Assembly: GCA_014904845.1 (NCBI GenBank)
Contig: MU119987.1
Span: forward strand, 1 to 10,726
DNA from: Acephala macrosclerotiorum
Lineage: Eukaryota; Ascomycota; Leotiomycetes; Helotiales; Mollisiaceae
DNA length: 10,726 nucleotides
Direction: 5' to 3'
Shown here: positions 9,763 through 10,726 of the stretch, in pieces
Numbering within the stretch: the first letter of the stretch is position 1
Layout: each line of letters starts with the position of its first letter
Made by a program: the position numbers and the translations under genes
The notes under the pieces: generated by a model
The model's database searches: none
What the model was told of the DNA's origin: nothing
Seen by the model: only the letters and a program-made list of their open reading frames with translations

Positions 9763-10532
9763 TAATAAATACATTTATATTTAAAATATTAAAATAATTA
9801 TATAATTTTTAAAAAAAGTTTTAAAAAGTTTTTCTTTGAAATTATATATTAAAAAAAGTAATTATTTAACGTAATATAAAAAAAAAAATCGATTTTTACT
9901 CGTAAAAAACTTTTAAATTTTGTAATTATTTTTATATTATTTATTAATAATTAAAAACTTATTTTAATTTTTAAATTTAAAAATAAAATTTTACGATTTT
10001 AAAACAAATTTTAATTCTTTTTTTAATTTAATTTATTTTTTATAATTATTTTTATAAAATTTATTAAATTAAATTAAAATTTACAAAATATAAAAATAAA
10101 AAATTATATATTTAATTTCGATCGAAAATAAATAATTTAAAACGTTTTAAAAAAAATTAAAATATTTTAAATATTTAAAATTATCGTATAATCGAATTTA
10201 AAAATATTAAAATTTCAAAATTTTTACGATTTAATTTATTTATTTATAAATTTATTATAATTGTATTATAAATTGAAAATATATTTAAATCGTTTATATT
10301 TTTAATTTTAATTTATTTGAATTAATAATTATTATACAATTTTAATTTTAATTACGAAATATTATAAATCGCGATTATATTTATTAAAAAAAATTTTTAT
10401 CGTTCAATAAAATTTATATTAAAAAAATACGATTAATAATATAGTAATATAAATTTAAAAAACTATAAATTAAAAAAAAAAAAATTTATAATTTTTTTTT
10501 TAATAAATATAATTTTAATAATTAATTATAAT
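9763..10532. other. AT-rich stretch without genes
   Basis: No gene or RNA is seen. Around 9815-9920 several non-CpG G or C bases survive in AAAGTTT, TTCTTTG, AAAAGTAA and ACTCG contexts, giving a slightly less eroded patch. A 10-base palindrome AATCGCGATT lies at 10367-10376. A short sequence near 10202-10217 resembles the repeat pieces at 481 and 4788, but it is too simple to count as a copy. Confidence 0.45.
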
Positions 10533-10604
10533 TAATTGAATTAATTGTAATAATTTAATATAAAAAATAAAAAATTTGAAAAAATTTTTTAATATGAAAT
10601 TTTA
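10533..10604. repeat. Degenerate repeat, copy B (partner 9690-9762)
   Basis: This is the direct repeat partner of 9690-9762, 843 bases downstream. It includes the identical 21-base stretch (10557-10577), followed by a run of A then T that differs in length. All CpG present in copy A's first 24 bases are TA, CA-strand or TG derivatives here. Two positions go the other way, with G in this copy and A in copy A, so both copies were mutated independently. Confidence 0.6.
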
Positions 10605-10726
10605 ATTAATTTATTAATTTATTCGATTTTAAAAAAACGTTTTTTTAAATGAATTATTTTTTTTATATTAATAAAAATTATTTTAATTTTAAATATTTAT
10701 AAAACGTTTAAATTAAAATTTTTTAA
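10605..10726. other. AT-rich window end, nothing recognised
   Basis: This tail contains two CpG-bearing ACGTTT motifs, at about 10637-10642 and 10704-10709, and a few isolated G bases. The window ends without a recognisable boundary to GC-balanced DNA, so the AT-rich block continues beyond it. Confidence 0.5.

Larger units (their letters stand above)
1..10726. other. Saturated RIP-type AT-rich heterochromatic block, noncoding
   Basis: The whole window has one composition: roughly 5% G+C, with nearly every surviving C followed by G. In 7021-7920 I counted 39 G/C bases, 32 of them in 16 CpG pairs, no CpA and 3 TpG against 8 ApC and 3 GpT. Independent placement at that G+C would give less than one CpG. 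GG or CC is almost absent; I noticed only about 173, 1590 and 1925. Both strands are affected equally, so this is not a bisulfite-converted read, which would keep G. Ascomycete RIP converts C to T in duplicated DNA with a strong CpA preference, which explains the pattern. No open reading frame of gene length was seen in any frame I read. A naturally AT-extreme genome is the main alternative, but it would not by itself retain CpG so selectively. Confidence 0.8.

Noticed and set aside
10367..10376. AATCGCGATT palindrome as an operator or origin element
   Set aside because: It is a single 10-base palindrome without a partner site or adjacent gene; CpG-centred palindromes are favoured by the CpG-only composition.
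1..10726. Mitochondrial or plastid genome fragment
   Set aside because: There are no tRNA, rRNA or respiratory gene remnants in 10.7 kb, and organelle AT-richness does not preserve CpG selectively.
1..10726. Bisulfite-converted sequence
   Set aside because: Conversion removes C from one strand and leaves G abundant; here G is as rare as C and both are confined to CpG.
1..10726. Ciliate-like code with TAA/TAG as sense codons
   Set aside because: Allowing TAA as a codon opens every frame equally in this DNA, with no frame showing protein-like composition or periodic CpG placement.

Overview
The window is extremely AT-rich, noncoding DNA, about 95% A+T. I see no intact protein gene, tRNA, rRNA, CRISPR array or structured RNA. 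TAA and TTA triplets close all six reading frames within tens of codons wherever I checked.

What marks it out is where the few remaining G and C bases sit. Almost all are in CpG dinucleotides. In a hand count of 7021-7920 I found 39 G/C bases in 900, and 32 of them form 16 CpG pairs. The same block has no CpA, 3 TpG, 8 ApC and 3 GpT, so (CpA+TpG)/(ApC+GpT) is about 0.3. Loss of C on both strands outside CpG, with CpA/TpG worst hit, is the signature of repeat-induced point mutation (RIP) in filamentous ascomycete fungi. I infer a saturated RIP block (AT-isochore, centromeric or subtelomeric heterochromatin) in a pezizomycotine genome. The species cannot be read from this sequence.

Layout. 1-1000 is the least eroded part: CpG-dense, with some non-CpG G/C left, and it carries copies of dispersed repeats (478-815). 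1000-2300 is T-rich on the + strand and ends in a 22-bp tandem repeat. 2300-4700 is the most eroded part, with runs of up to about 143 bases containing no G or C and a 21-bp tandem repeat. 4700-5300 holds second copies of the repeats seen at 478-815, plus an internal repeat pair. 5500-9300 is A-rich on the + strand and may be the ruined body of a retrotransposon; a gag-like stretch at 5881-6540 is a weak candidate. 9600-10610 holds two copies of another degenerate repeat, one of them related to 501-567.

Where copies of these repeats can be aligned, most mismatches are C/T or G/A transitions, as RIP predicts. The simplest account is a graveyard of nested or adjacent repeat copies mutated by RIP. 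I found no sign of a new functional system.
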